A stretch of DNA of 64,000 nucleotides from positions 62,001 through 126,000 of the forward strand of contig NZ_KE384054.1 of the NCBI RefSeq assembly GCF_000423585.1, given 5' to 3'. The translations under genes and the position numbers were made by a program. The stretch is from Salinimicrobium xinjiangense DSM 19287. GTDB lineage: Bacteria; Bacteroidota; Bacteroidia; Flavobacteriales; Flavobacteriaceae. Within the stretch, counting starts at the first letter, position 1, and every line of letters begins with the position of its first letter. Positions 37,546 to 45,101 of the stretch are shown piece after piece. The notes beneath the pieces are model-generated. The model saw only the letters and a list, made by a program, of their open reading frames with translations. It searched no databases and was not told the DNA's origin.

Positions 37546-38178
37546 ATGTCCTTAAAAAAAGCCTCTCTTATTATCATAGTTATTCTGATCATCGATCAGG
37601 TATCCAAGTTTTATATCAAAACCAATTTTATGCTGGGAGAGGAAATCAGGGTTTTTGACTGGTTCAGGATCTTGTTTGTTGAAAATGAAGGAATGGCCTG
37701 GGGGGCAAGAATTCCCGGGGAATATGGCAAGCTGTTGCTTACCAGTTTCAGGCTCATTGCTATAGTGGGTATCGCATATTGGTTATGGGATGCTGTCAAA
37801 AAGAATGGTTCCCCAATACTTATCGTGGCAATCTCCTTTATTTTTGCAGGGGCTTTTGGGAATATCATAGATTCTGTTTTTTATGGAGAGATCTTTAATC
37901 ACAGCTACAACCAGGTAGCCAGCTTTCTTCCGGAAGAAGGTGGATATGGTACGCTTATGCATGGAAAAGTTGTGGATATGCTTTATTTCCCTCTATGGTC
38001 CGGTTACCTGCCGGAATGGATACCTTTTTGGGGTGGGGAATACTTTACATTCTTTGAACCCGTTTTCAATATAGCCGACTCGGCCATTACTACCGGTGTA
38101 GCACTTCTGTTGATCTTTAATAAGAAGGCTTTTCCTGAAGAAGAAAAACAAGAAAAAAATCGTGCGGCTGTAAATTAA
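37546..38178 (+). CDS. lspA: lipoprotein signal peptidase (signal peptidase II)
   Basis: This is a 210-residue inner-membrane aspartyl protease that removes signal peptides from prolipoproteins. Four membrane helices surround the catalytic pair: D144 in GKVVDMLYFPLW and D178 in PVFNIADSAITTG. GNIID at 105-109 is the conserved Asn/Asp region. An insert of about 30 residues (HSYNQVASFLPEEGGYGTLM) before the first catalytic Asp is usual in Bacteroidota. It serves the many lipoproteins encoded in this window. It is convergent with the response regulator gene, with a 4-bp overlap. Confidence 0.95.
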   Translation: MSLKKASLIIIVILIIDQVSKFYIKTNFMLGEEIRVFDWFRILFVENEGMAWGARIPGEYGKLLLTSFRLIAIVGIAYWLWDAVKKNGSPILIVAISFIFAGAFGNIIDSVFYGEIFNHSYNQVASFLPEEGGYGTLMHGKVVDMLYFPLWSGYLPEWIPFWGGEYFTFFEPVFNIADSAITTGVALLLIFNKKAFPEEEKQEKNRAAVN

Positions 38179-38588
38179 GCTACTTCTCTTTCAAAGATTT
38201 TTTCGAAACGTTTGAGCTCTATGGGTTTGATAAGATAATCTGTCACCATATTGAAAGATTTGGCTCTTTCCAGATCTCTTGGATCTATGGATGAACTCAC
38301 TACGTAAAGGGTGATCTTTTTATTGAATGTATTTTTGATCTTTACAAATTCGCTAAGGAATTCCCAGCCATCCATTACCGGCATGTTGAGGTCAAGGAAA
38401 ATGATATCAGGTAACCTCTCTTCGCTCACGTTTTCCAGAATTGCTTTAAAATAGTCTAAAGCTTCTTTACCATTTTTAAAGATGATGAGGTTCTGGGATA
38501 GTTTTTTTATCTCAATGATCTTCTTAACCAGGTTAACGTAGATCTTGTCATCATCAATAATGCATGCAAGTTCTATTGGATGATCCAT
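38175..38588 (-). CDS. single-domain response regulator
   Basis: This is a 137-residue stand-alone receiver domain with no DNA-binding output. D12-D13-D14 form the acidic pocket, D66 is the phospho-acceptor (IIFLDLNMPVMDGWE), and KPIE is the lysine motif near residue 124. ATG 38588 (MDHPIELACIIDDD) is preferred to a longer frame that would overlap the kinase gene. It lies 4 bp after the PAS kinase gene and is probably phosphorylated by it. Confidence 0.9.
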   Translation of the reverse strand: MDHPIELACIIDDDKIYVNLVKKIIEIKKLSQNLIIFKNGKEALDYFKAILENVSEERLPDIIFLDLNMPVMDGWEFLSEFVKIKNTFNKKITLYVVSSSIDPRDLERAKSFNMVTDYLIKPIELKRFEKIFEREVA

Positions 38589-38592
38589 AGTA

Positions 38593-40044
38593 TTAAAATT
38601 TGATCTTAAAGGTTGTGCCAATGTTAACGGTGCTGGTAACCGAGATGCTTCCGCCCATAGCTTCCACCTGATTTTTGGTTATAAAAAGACCAATTCCGTT
38701 TGCTTCGGGATGGCGGTGAAAGGTTTTGTACATACCAAACATTTTGTCACCGTGCTCATCCAGGTCTATTCCCATTCCATTATCACTTATTTCGAGGAAA
38801 CTTTCTCCATTCTCCTTATAGGTTTGAATGTAGATGATTGGCTTCCTGCCCTGGAATTTATATTTTATGGCATTTGTAATCAAATTTAGTAAAATACTCT
38901 CCAGATACTCGGAAATGTAATTTATTTCGTTCAACTTATCAAATTCGGCGATGATCTCCGCATTTTCCCGCTTAATTAATGAGGAAGTTGAAGCGATTAC
39001 TACGTCCAGTGCAGCTTTGAATTTCACAAGCTGCCTTTCCTTTTTTAGATTGTTCTGCCTGGTTACAACTTCATTCAGTTCATTTATGGCATCTTCGAGG
39101 TTTTCTGAAATATCATTTACATTCAGCAACAGGTCCAGTTTATCTTCTGCTGTACGTGCCTCCCGCAACAATTGCGCAATGAGACTCAGGTTACTGCTGT
39201 GAGAGCGCAACTGGTGTGAAACTATATGTGCAAAATTGAAAAGCCGGGAATTTTGAGAGGCTATAATATCCAGAGAGTTTTGAAGATTGAGCTCATTGGT
39301 CTTTTGCTCATCTATATCCTGATAGACTCCTCTAATGCCAATTACCTCCTGCTCATTGTTGTAAACAGGTTTACCGGTCGCCCTTACCCAAAACTCCCTG
39401 TTATGGAGCGTACGCATTTTGATCTCCACCTTAAAGGGTATCCCGAATTTAGAGCATTTTTTGAACATTCTTTCCACCTTCTCGTGATGTTCATTCGCAT
39501 AAAATCGCATCTTGTCCTCTGGGTGAGGTTCATAATCCATGGGGCAGTCCAGGATCTTTTTGGTGACATTATCCCAGTATACGGCATTTGTTGTGACATC
39601 AAGGTACCAGCCCCCGGTGGAGGTCATTTCGGCAGTTTCCCGATAGTAGAAGAAGTTTTCTTCAATAGTATACTGGTCCCGCTTGGCCTGATGAATATTC
39701 ACAAATAAGAGAACAGCGGCATCGGCCAGGCCTTTCTCCCTGCTCTTTAGATTGCGACATTCAAACCAACGGTATTTACCATTCTCAAGCTTAAGACGGA
39801 TCTCTGTTGTGAAAGGTTTATAATGATCGGTTAGATTCTCAAAATACTCTCTAAAGTCGTAACGATAATCTTTGTGAAGTATATTATTAAGAAAGAAATC
39901 CAGTTTGTTTGTTCCGGTATCGGGATTGCCTATGAGGTAATTGAAATGTTCAGACCACGAAATCTCCTTGGTCAATAGATTGATTTTCCAGTAAGCAACA
40001 TCAAAATCTTCTAAAATACTGTTTAACTGGAGATCGTTAAGCAT
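38593..40044 (-). CDS. cytoplasmic PAS-domain sensor histidine kinase
   Basis: This is a 483-residue kinase without membrane helices. PAS-like domain 1 is about 10-120 and PAS/PAC domain 2 about 130-245, with the ending VIGIRGVYQDIDEQKTNE. A DHp-type helix has H277 in FAHIVSHQLRSHSSNL. The ATPase domain has the N-box LLNLITNAIKYK and G-boxes ISDNGMGIDLD and GIGLFITKNQVEAMGG. It is paired with the single receiver gene immediately downstream. Signals are presumably intracellular (small ligand or redox), and no cofactor is predicted. Confidence 0.91.
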   Translation of the reverse strand: MLNDLQLNSILEDFDVAYWKINLLTKEISWSEHFNYLIGNPDTGTNKLDFFLNNILHKDYRYDFREYFENLTDHYKPFTTEIRLKLENGKYRWFECRNLKSREKGLADAAVLLFVNIHQAKRDQYTIEENFFYYRETAEMTSTGGWYLDVTTNAVYWDNVTKKILDCPMDYEPHPEDKMRFYANEHHEKVERMFKKCSKFGIPFKVEIKMRTLHNREFWVRATGKPVYNNEQEVIGIRGVYQDIDEQKTNELNLQNSLDIIASQNSRLFNFAHIVSHQLRSHSSNLSLIAQLLREARTAEDKLDLLLNVNDISENLEDAINELNEVVTRQNNLKKERQLVKFKAALDVVIASTSSLIKRENAEIIAEFDKLNEINYISEYLESILLNLITNAIKYKFQGRKPIIYIQTYKENGESFLEISDNGMGIDLDEHGDKMFGMYKTFHRHPEANGIGLFITKNQVEAMGGSISVTSTVNIGTTFKIKF

Positions 40045-40090
40045 TAAAATTTTAATTGGTTGGACTAAAAGTAATTGAAAACCTTCTGGT

Positions 40091-40663
40091 TTACAAATTT
40101 TTGAAATTATATATTTTCTCAGGAGTCACGCAGAAGTCGAGGGGAACGTCCAATGGATAAACATCGGCAATTTCTTTTTCTGCGTCAAAAAAGGATAGTC
40201 CTACTTTAACTACTTCGGGAGGACATTCAGCAAGAAAGCGGTCATAAAAACCCTTCCCATATCCTATTCTGTTACCCTTTTCATCAAAAACCAGTAACGG
40301 GATAAATACCACCTCGATTTTATTGGAGGGTATCTCTATACCTTCTACAGGTTCGGGGATTCCCCAGGAATTAACCTTTATCACTGTGGCATCTGTAAGC
40401 AGGTAATTGGTTAGAGAGCCATTGTCAAAATTGGCTTTTGAAAGAACGATATTCTTATCTTTTCCCTGTAAAATATGTAAGATGGCTTGGGTATCTACCT
40501 CCCGCTTTTCAGAAATACTCAGAAAAAGATGATAGTATGAATAGCCCCAAATGGGAAGTCCCAGAAGATTGTTTGCAATCTCAAGACTTCCTTCTTCCAC
40601 ATCATCAGAAGACAATATTTCTCTGAGTTTCTTGTATTTAAGCCGAAGTTGCTTCTTGTTCAT
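40091..40663 (-). CDS. 5-formyltetrahydrofolate cyclo-ligase
   Basis: This is a 190-residue enzyme converting 5-formyl-THF to 5,10-methenyl-THF with ATP. The N-terminus MNKKQLRLKYKKLREIL, a central SKANFDNGSL region and the conserved FIPLLVFDEKGNRIGYGKGFYDRFL block are family-typical. ATG 40663 is preferred over an upstream in-frame start at 40714 on family N-terminus grounds. The 5' end overlaps the carboxypeptidase-like gene by 26 bp, implying a common transcript. Confidence 0.92.
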   Translation of the reverse strand: MNKKQLRLKYKKLREILSSDDVEEGSLEIANNLLGLPIWGYSYYHLFLSISEKREVDTQAILHILQGKDKNIVLSKANFDNGSLTNYLLTDATVIKVNSWGIPEPVEGIEIPSNKIEVVFIPLLVFDEKGNRIGYGKGFYDRFLAECPPEVVKVGLSFFDAEKEIADVYPLDVPLDFCVTPEKIYNFKNL

Positions 40664-41639
40664 AGCTTTCTGTTGAAAGAGAAATATGAAAGATCGCATC
40701 CCCCTGGTACACAATTGGAGATTCGTTCACGTTAAATATATAACCTGCATTTGGAGCCTTTACTTTGTGCCGGAGCTTTCCATAAGGATCGGTAATGGTG
40801 GCGATATATTCTCCTTTTTCCACGTGTTTCCCGCAGGGGATCTTCACGTGCAGGAGTCCACTGTATTTTGCCCTCATCCATGCGCTATGTTCAATGAAAA
40901 TAGTCTCTCCCGTAGGGTCTGGGACCTCAAATTTAGGTTTCAACATTTCGAAGTGGGCCAGAATCCGCATCACTCCTTCCACACCACTTTTTGCTACACT
41001 CTTATTGCTGTCCCGGGTTTTACCCCCTTCAAACAATAAAACTGGCTTTCCCTGTTTTGCACAGGTTTCCCGGTATGACTTGGTGATAGTTTTGGAAACG
41101 AGGGTAAAAGGAGCATTGAAAATGCGGGCATAATGCATGGCCATTTCTTCCCCTTTTTTAATTCTAATTTGTGGGGCATTAAACCTGCTTGCACCTCCGG
41201 TATGGAAATCCATACAGAAATCTGCTATCGGCAGGATCTTCTGTACAAAGTGATAGGCAAATCGACTGGCAAGAGAACCATTTTTGGAGCCGGGGAAAAC
41301 CCTGTTAAGGTCACGACCATCCGGAAATTCCCTGGTCATATTAAGAAAACCGAAAACATTTAGGATAGGTACACAGATTATAGTGCCTCTTGCCGGTTTA
41401 TTGATCTCCTTTACAATGAGCTGGCGAACCACTTCTACCCCGTTGATCTCGTCTCCATGTATTCCCGCAGTAATTAAAATTACCGGTCCGGGTTTTTTGG
41501 ACCTTTCGATGATGATAGGCACCTCTACAGCAGTGGTAGTGTAGAGTTTGGCCATATTGAAATTGATGATTGCATTTTTCCCGGGGTATACTTTTTTATC
41601 CAGGATCTCAAGAACATTGTTCTCATCTATAACTGCCAT
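40638..41639 (-). CDS. AstE/AspA-family (M14-type) carboxypeptidase-like enzyme
   Basis: This is a 333-residue zinc carboxypeptidase-fold protein of the succinylglutamate desuccinylase/aspartoacylase family. Metal ligands are likely in GIHGDEINGVEVV (HxxE) and FCMDFHTGGASR (His). FEGGKTRDSNKS and a C-terminal beta domain (CGKHVEKGEYIATITDPYG) follow. It lies 8 bp after rimK in a cluster with a RimB-like protease, so a role in trimming or hydrolysing Glu-linked products is inferred. Arginine-succinyl degradation is unlikely, because no other ast genes are nearby. Confidence 0.88.
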   Translation of the reverse strand: MAVIDENNVLEILDKKVYPGKNAIINFNMAKLYTTTAVEVPIIIERSKKPGPVILITAGIHGDEINGVEVVRQLIVKEINKPARGTIICVPILNVFGFLNMTREFPDGRDLNRVFPGSKNGSLASRFAYHFVQKILPIADFCMDFHTGGASRFNAPQIRIKKGEEMAMHYARIFNAPFTLVSKTITKSYRETCAKQGKPVLLFEGGKTRDSNKSVAKSGVEGVMRILAHFEMLKPKFEVPDPTGETIFIEHSAWMRAKYSGLLHVKIPCGKHVEKGEYIATITDPYGKLRHKVKAPNAGYIFNVNESPIVYQGDAIFHISLSTESYEQEATSA

Positions 41640-41647
41640 ACACTTTC

Positions 41648-42520
41648 CTATACGTTTCGCTCGATGTAACGAATAATGGTTTTTGCAATATCTTTCCCGG
41701 TAGCCTGTTCGATTCCTTCCAGACCGGGTGAGGAATTAACCTCAAGAATTAAAGGTCCACGGGAACTTTGGAGCATATCTACCCCTGCGACTCCCAGTCC
41801 CATGGATTTTGCTGCTTTTATGGCTGCATTCTCTTCGTCATCGGAAAGCTGGATTATACTTGCAGTTCCTCCCCGGTGAAGATTTGAACGAAATTCTCCT
41901 TCTTTTCCCTGTCTTTTCATCGCACCCACAACATGGCCGTCAACTACAAAGGCACGAATATCGGCACCGCCTGCTTCTTTAATAAATTCCTGAACTATTA
42001 CCCGGGCCTGTAATCCGTTGAAAGCTTCAATAACAGATTCGGCTGCATTTTTTGTTTCTGCCAAAACAACTCCGAGACCCTGAGTTCCTTCAAGGAGCTT
42101 TATTATTAAAGGCGCACCGCCAACATGATCTATTACCTCGCCTACATCTTTTGAATAATTGGTGAAAACCGTTTTTGGAAGTCCTAACCGGGCACGGGAA
42201 AGTACCTGCAAACTTCGCAGCTTATCACGGCTCCTAACGAGAGACTGGGACTCTGTAGTAGAGAAAACGCCCATCATCTCGAATTGACGAACCACGGCAG
42301 TCCCATAGAATGTCACAGAAGCTCCAATCCTCGGGATCACAGCGTCGGCATCTTCAATATGTCTTCCCTTGTAATAAATACTTGGGTGTTTTTTTTCTAT
42401 AATGAGATCACACTTGAGAGGATCGATTACCTCTACTTCATGATGCCTTTTTTTTGCTGCCTCTACCAAACGTTGAGTAGAGTACAGGCTGCTGTTCCTG
42501 GAAAGGATCTTTATGTTCAT
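41648..42520 (-). CDS. rimK: RimK-family ATP-grasp glutamate ligase
   Basis: This is a 290-residue ATP-grasp ligase. RimK of E. coli adds glutamates to the C-terminus of ribosomal protein S6. Visible motifs are the N-terminal domain with [19 protein letters not shown], the [21 protein letters not shown] segment, the glycine-rich [15 protein letters not shown], and the metal-binding end [24 protein letters not shown]. It is full length. The target may be S6 or another protein or peptide. It overlaps the RimB-like gene by 4 bp. Confidence 0.92.
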   Translation of the reverse strand: MNIKILSRNSSLYSTQRLVEAAKKRHHEVEVIDPLKCDLIIEKKHPSIYYKGRHIEDADAVIPRIGASVTFYGTAVVRQFEMMGVFSTTESQSLVRSRDKLRSLQVLSRARLGLPKTVFTNYSKDVGEVIDHVGGAPLIIKLLEGTQGLGVVLAETKNAAESVIEAFNGLQARVIVQEFIKEAGGADIRAFVVDGHVVGAMKRQGKEGEFRSNLHRGGTASIIQLSDDEENAAIKAAKSMGLGVAGVDMLQSSRGPLILEVNSSPGLEGIEQATGKDIAKTIIRYIERNV

Positions 42521-42942
42521 TCTTGTTTGTTCTTAAAAGAGAGATCGTAAAATTCGGTATCTACCACGAATTTCCTTGTTATAAATTTTCGACCCAAAAG
42601 TACAGGAAATCTCATTTCCTGCCGTGCAGAAAGTGATAGTGAAATTTTGTGTGTTTTTCCAAATAGAGTTATAGTAGTCTGGATTTGATATCTTTTTTGA
42701 ACAATCCCATTACTGCTCTTAACAAATACCACATCATAATCTTTAAATCTGTATGTTCTGCCATTATATAAAGGATGCTCTTCATCCAAAAAGGTGCATT
42801 TAAGAATTCCTTTTTCTTCTACGATTTGATCGCAATGGATGGAAGAGGTATAGGCTCCTGTGTCTACCTTTATCGAAATGTCTTCCAGGTGCAGATCGGG
42901 AAAATCTGCCTTGTCAAAACGGCCGATGGTAATTTTTTCCAT
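42517..42942 (-). CDS. RimB-like retropepsin-type aspartic protease
   Basis: This is a 141-residue protein of the family annotated as ATP-dependent zinc protease / RimB. The core [13 protein letters not shown] contains the D-T-G active-site triad of a retropepsin fold. The [23 protein letters not shown] block is the C-terminal psi-loop type motif. In Pseudomonas, RimB acts with RimK. The gene starts the minus-strand cluster and overlaps rimK by 4 bp, so coupled synthesis is expected. Confidence 0.88.
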   Translation of the reverse strand: MEKITIGRFDKADFPDLHLEDISIKVDTGAYTSSIHCDQIVEEKGILKCTFLDEEHPLYNGRTYRFKDYDVVFVKSSNGIVQKRYQIQTTITLFGKTHKISLSLSARQEMRFPVLLGRKFITRKFVVDTEFYDLSFKNKQE

Positions 42943-43301
42943 AGCTGCAAGGTAATAAAAGCAGATTTCTAATATCTTAACTATTTCTCAAAATATATTC
43001 CCTGATTATCAATGGATTTACCTTACAGGGTATTCTTTCTTTCCTGAAGGTTTCGTAGTTCTAAAAGAGTATTTGCCATAATTGAACGTTTTTCTAATCT
43101 GAAAGAAAATATCAGAAGTATGTATCGGGCTTTAGGCTGTCTCACAAGAGAATTGAGTTTCAGTCAAAGAATCTAAAGGTCGATAAGTGGTCCGGATTCT
43201 TTTACCAAACCAGGTTGAATTAGAATCAGATTAGTATTTATTTAACTATTTATCAGAAAGAGAGGAGTACCCTCATTCATTAAAATTTTACCTTTGAGGC
43301 A
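42943..43301. other. 359-bp intergenic region upstream of uvrC
   Basis: No ORF of credible length is present on either strand. It separates the divergent rimB-like and uvrC genes. It holds the uvrC promoter (43289-43296) and a string GGCTGTCTCACAAGAG (43135-43150) resembling the ends of some transposons. No mate of this end is visible. Confidence 0.5.
43289..43296 (+). promoter_or_regulatory. uvrC -7 box
   Basis: TACCTTTG ends 5 bp before the ATG at 43302, so the transcript should begin at or very near the start codon. Confidence 0.6.
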
Positions 43302-45101
43302 ATGGAAGAAAGTAAGCTGGAACTGCAATTGAAAACTCTGCCGGAGAACCCGGGCGTTTACCAGTATTTTGATAAGAACGGGAGAATCCTTTATGTGGGT
43401 AAGGCAAAAAACCTGAAGAAAAGGGTAACTTCTTATTTCACGAAGAATAATGACAGCCATCGAATCCGTGTGATGGTAAAAAAAATACATGAGATAAGAC
43501 ATATAGTGGTGGCTTCAGAAACCGATGCCCTTTTGCTTGAAAATAATCTCATTAAAAAACATCAGCCGCGGTTTAATGTGATGCTGAAGGATGATAAGAC
43601 CTATCCCTGGATCTGTATTAAAAATGAGAGATTTCCACGGGTTTTTCCAACCCGGAGACTGGTCAAAGATGGTAGCGAATATTACGGCCCCTACACAAGT
43701 TTCAAGACTATTAATACGCTCATGGAATTGATAAAGGGAGTCTATCAGCTACGCACCTGTAACTATGATCTTGCTGAAGATAAGATCAGAAATGGGAAAT
43801 ATAAGGTATGCCTGGAGTATCATCTAGGGAACTGTATGGGACCATGTGAAGCTTTTGAAGCTGAAGCCGAATATCAAAAAAAGATTGAAGCTATAAGGCA
43901 GATCGTAAAAGGGAATTTTAAAGATTCTTTACAACAGTTTCGGCAGCAAATGAAAGATCATGCCGAAAAGATGGAGTTTGAGGAGGCTCAAAAGATCAAG
44001 ACTAAAATTGACATTTTAGAGAACTATCAGGCGAAATCAACAGTAGTAAATCCCAGAATAAATAATGTTGATGTTTTTTCTATTGTAAGTGACGAAGGCT
44101 ATGGCTATGTAAATTTTTTGCAGTTGTCGCATGGAGCGATCATCAGGTCTCATACCATTGAAATGAAAAAGAAGCTCAATGAAAGTGACCAGGAATTGCT
44201 CGAGCTGGGGATCACAGAGATACGCCAACGCTTTAATTCAGCTACCAGGGAAATTTATGTGCCTTTCAAGGTAGATGCCGGGGAAGAGGTTAAGGTCACA
44301 GTACCAAAACTCGGGGACAAGAAAAAGATCGTGGAGCTTTCCACGCGCAATGCAAAGTATTTTAGGCAGGAGCGGTTTAAACAAATGAAGATCGTGGATC
44401 CCGACCGGCATGTTAACCGGGTAATGGCCCAGATGAAACAGGACCTTCGATTAAAGGAAGAACCCCGACATATTGAATGTTTTGATAATTCTAACATACA
44501 GGGTAGTAATCCTGTGGCTGCCTGCGTGGTTTTTAAAGACGGAAAACCAAGTAAGAAGGATTATAGAAAATTCAATATCAAAACGGTTGAAGGCCCTAAT
44601 GACTTCGCTTCCATGGAAGAGGTTGTTTTTAGAAGATACCGGAGGTTGCTGGAGGAAGGGGAACCCCTCCCACAACTGGTGATCGTCGACGGAGGAAAAG
44701 GCCAATTATCTTCCGGTGTAAAAGCCCTGGAAACTTTAGGACTTCGTGGGAAAATCGCAATAATTGGAATTGCAAAAAGACTGGAGGAGATCTTTTATCC
44801 CGGAGACTCTATTCCATTGTACCTGGATAAAAAATCTGAAAGTCTTAAGATCATTCAGCAGCTGCGAAATGAAGCCCACAGGTTTGGGATCACTTTTCAC
44901 CGACAGAAGCGCAGCAGTGTCGCCCTTAATACCGAGCTGGAAGAAATACCCGGTATAGGGGAAAAGACTGTGGTAGAGCTGCTTAAAAATTTCAGGTCTT
45001 TAAAAAGAGTTAAAGAGGCTTCTTTAGAAAGTTTATCTTCAGTAATTGGTCAGTCGAAAGCGAATGTGATCTATAAATTTTATCATCCGGCTGATGAATA
45101 A
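43302..45101 (+). CDS. uvrC: excinuclease ABC subunit C
   Basis: This nucleotide-excision repair nuclease makes both incisions with UvrB. It is 599 residues, full length. The GIY-YIG domain is at 15-95 (PGVYQYFDKNGRILYVGKAKNL), the UvrB-binding UVR motif about 205-240 (DHAEKMEFEEAQKIKTKIDIL), the RNase H-like 5'-incision domain (ECFDNSNIQGSNPVAACVVFKDG, VIVDGGKGQL) and C-terminal helix-hairpin-helix repeats (EIPGIGEKTVVELL). It overlaps the patatin gene by 8 bp. Confidence 0.96.
   Translation: MEESKLELQLKTLPENPGVYQYFDKNGRILYVGKAKNLKKRVTSYFTKNNDSHRIRVMVKKIHEIRHIVVASETDALLLENNLIKKHQPRFNVMLKDDKTYPWICIKNERFPRVFPTRRLVKDGSEYYGPYTSFKTINTLMELIKGVYQLRTCNYDLAEDKIRNGKYKVCLEYHLGNCMGPCEAFEAEAEYQKKIEAIRQIVKGNFKDSLQQFRQQMKDHAEKMEFEEAQKIKTKIDILENYQAKSTVVNPRINNVDVFSIVSDEGYGYVNFLQLSHGAIIRSHTIEMKKKLNESDQELLELGITEIRQRFNSATREIYVPFKVDAGEEVKVTVPKLGDKKKIVELSTRNAKYFRQERFKQMKIVDPDRHVNRVMAQMKQDLRLKEEPRHIECFDNSNIQGSNPVAACVVFKDGKPSKKDYRKFNIKTVEGPNDFASMEEVVFRRYRRLLEEGEPLPQLVIVDGGKGQLSSGVKALETLGLRGKIAIIGIAKRLEEIFYPGDSIPLYLDKKSESLKIIQQLRNEAHRFGITFHRQKRSSVALNTELEEIPGIGEKTVVELLKNFRSLKRVKEASLESLSSVIGQSKANVIYKFYHPADE

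Noticed and set aside
38589-38621. Longer start for the single-domain response regulator
   Set aside because: It would overlap the kinase 3' end by 29 bp, and the receiver fold needs only the sequence from ATG 38588.
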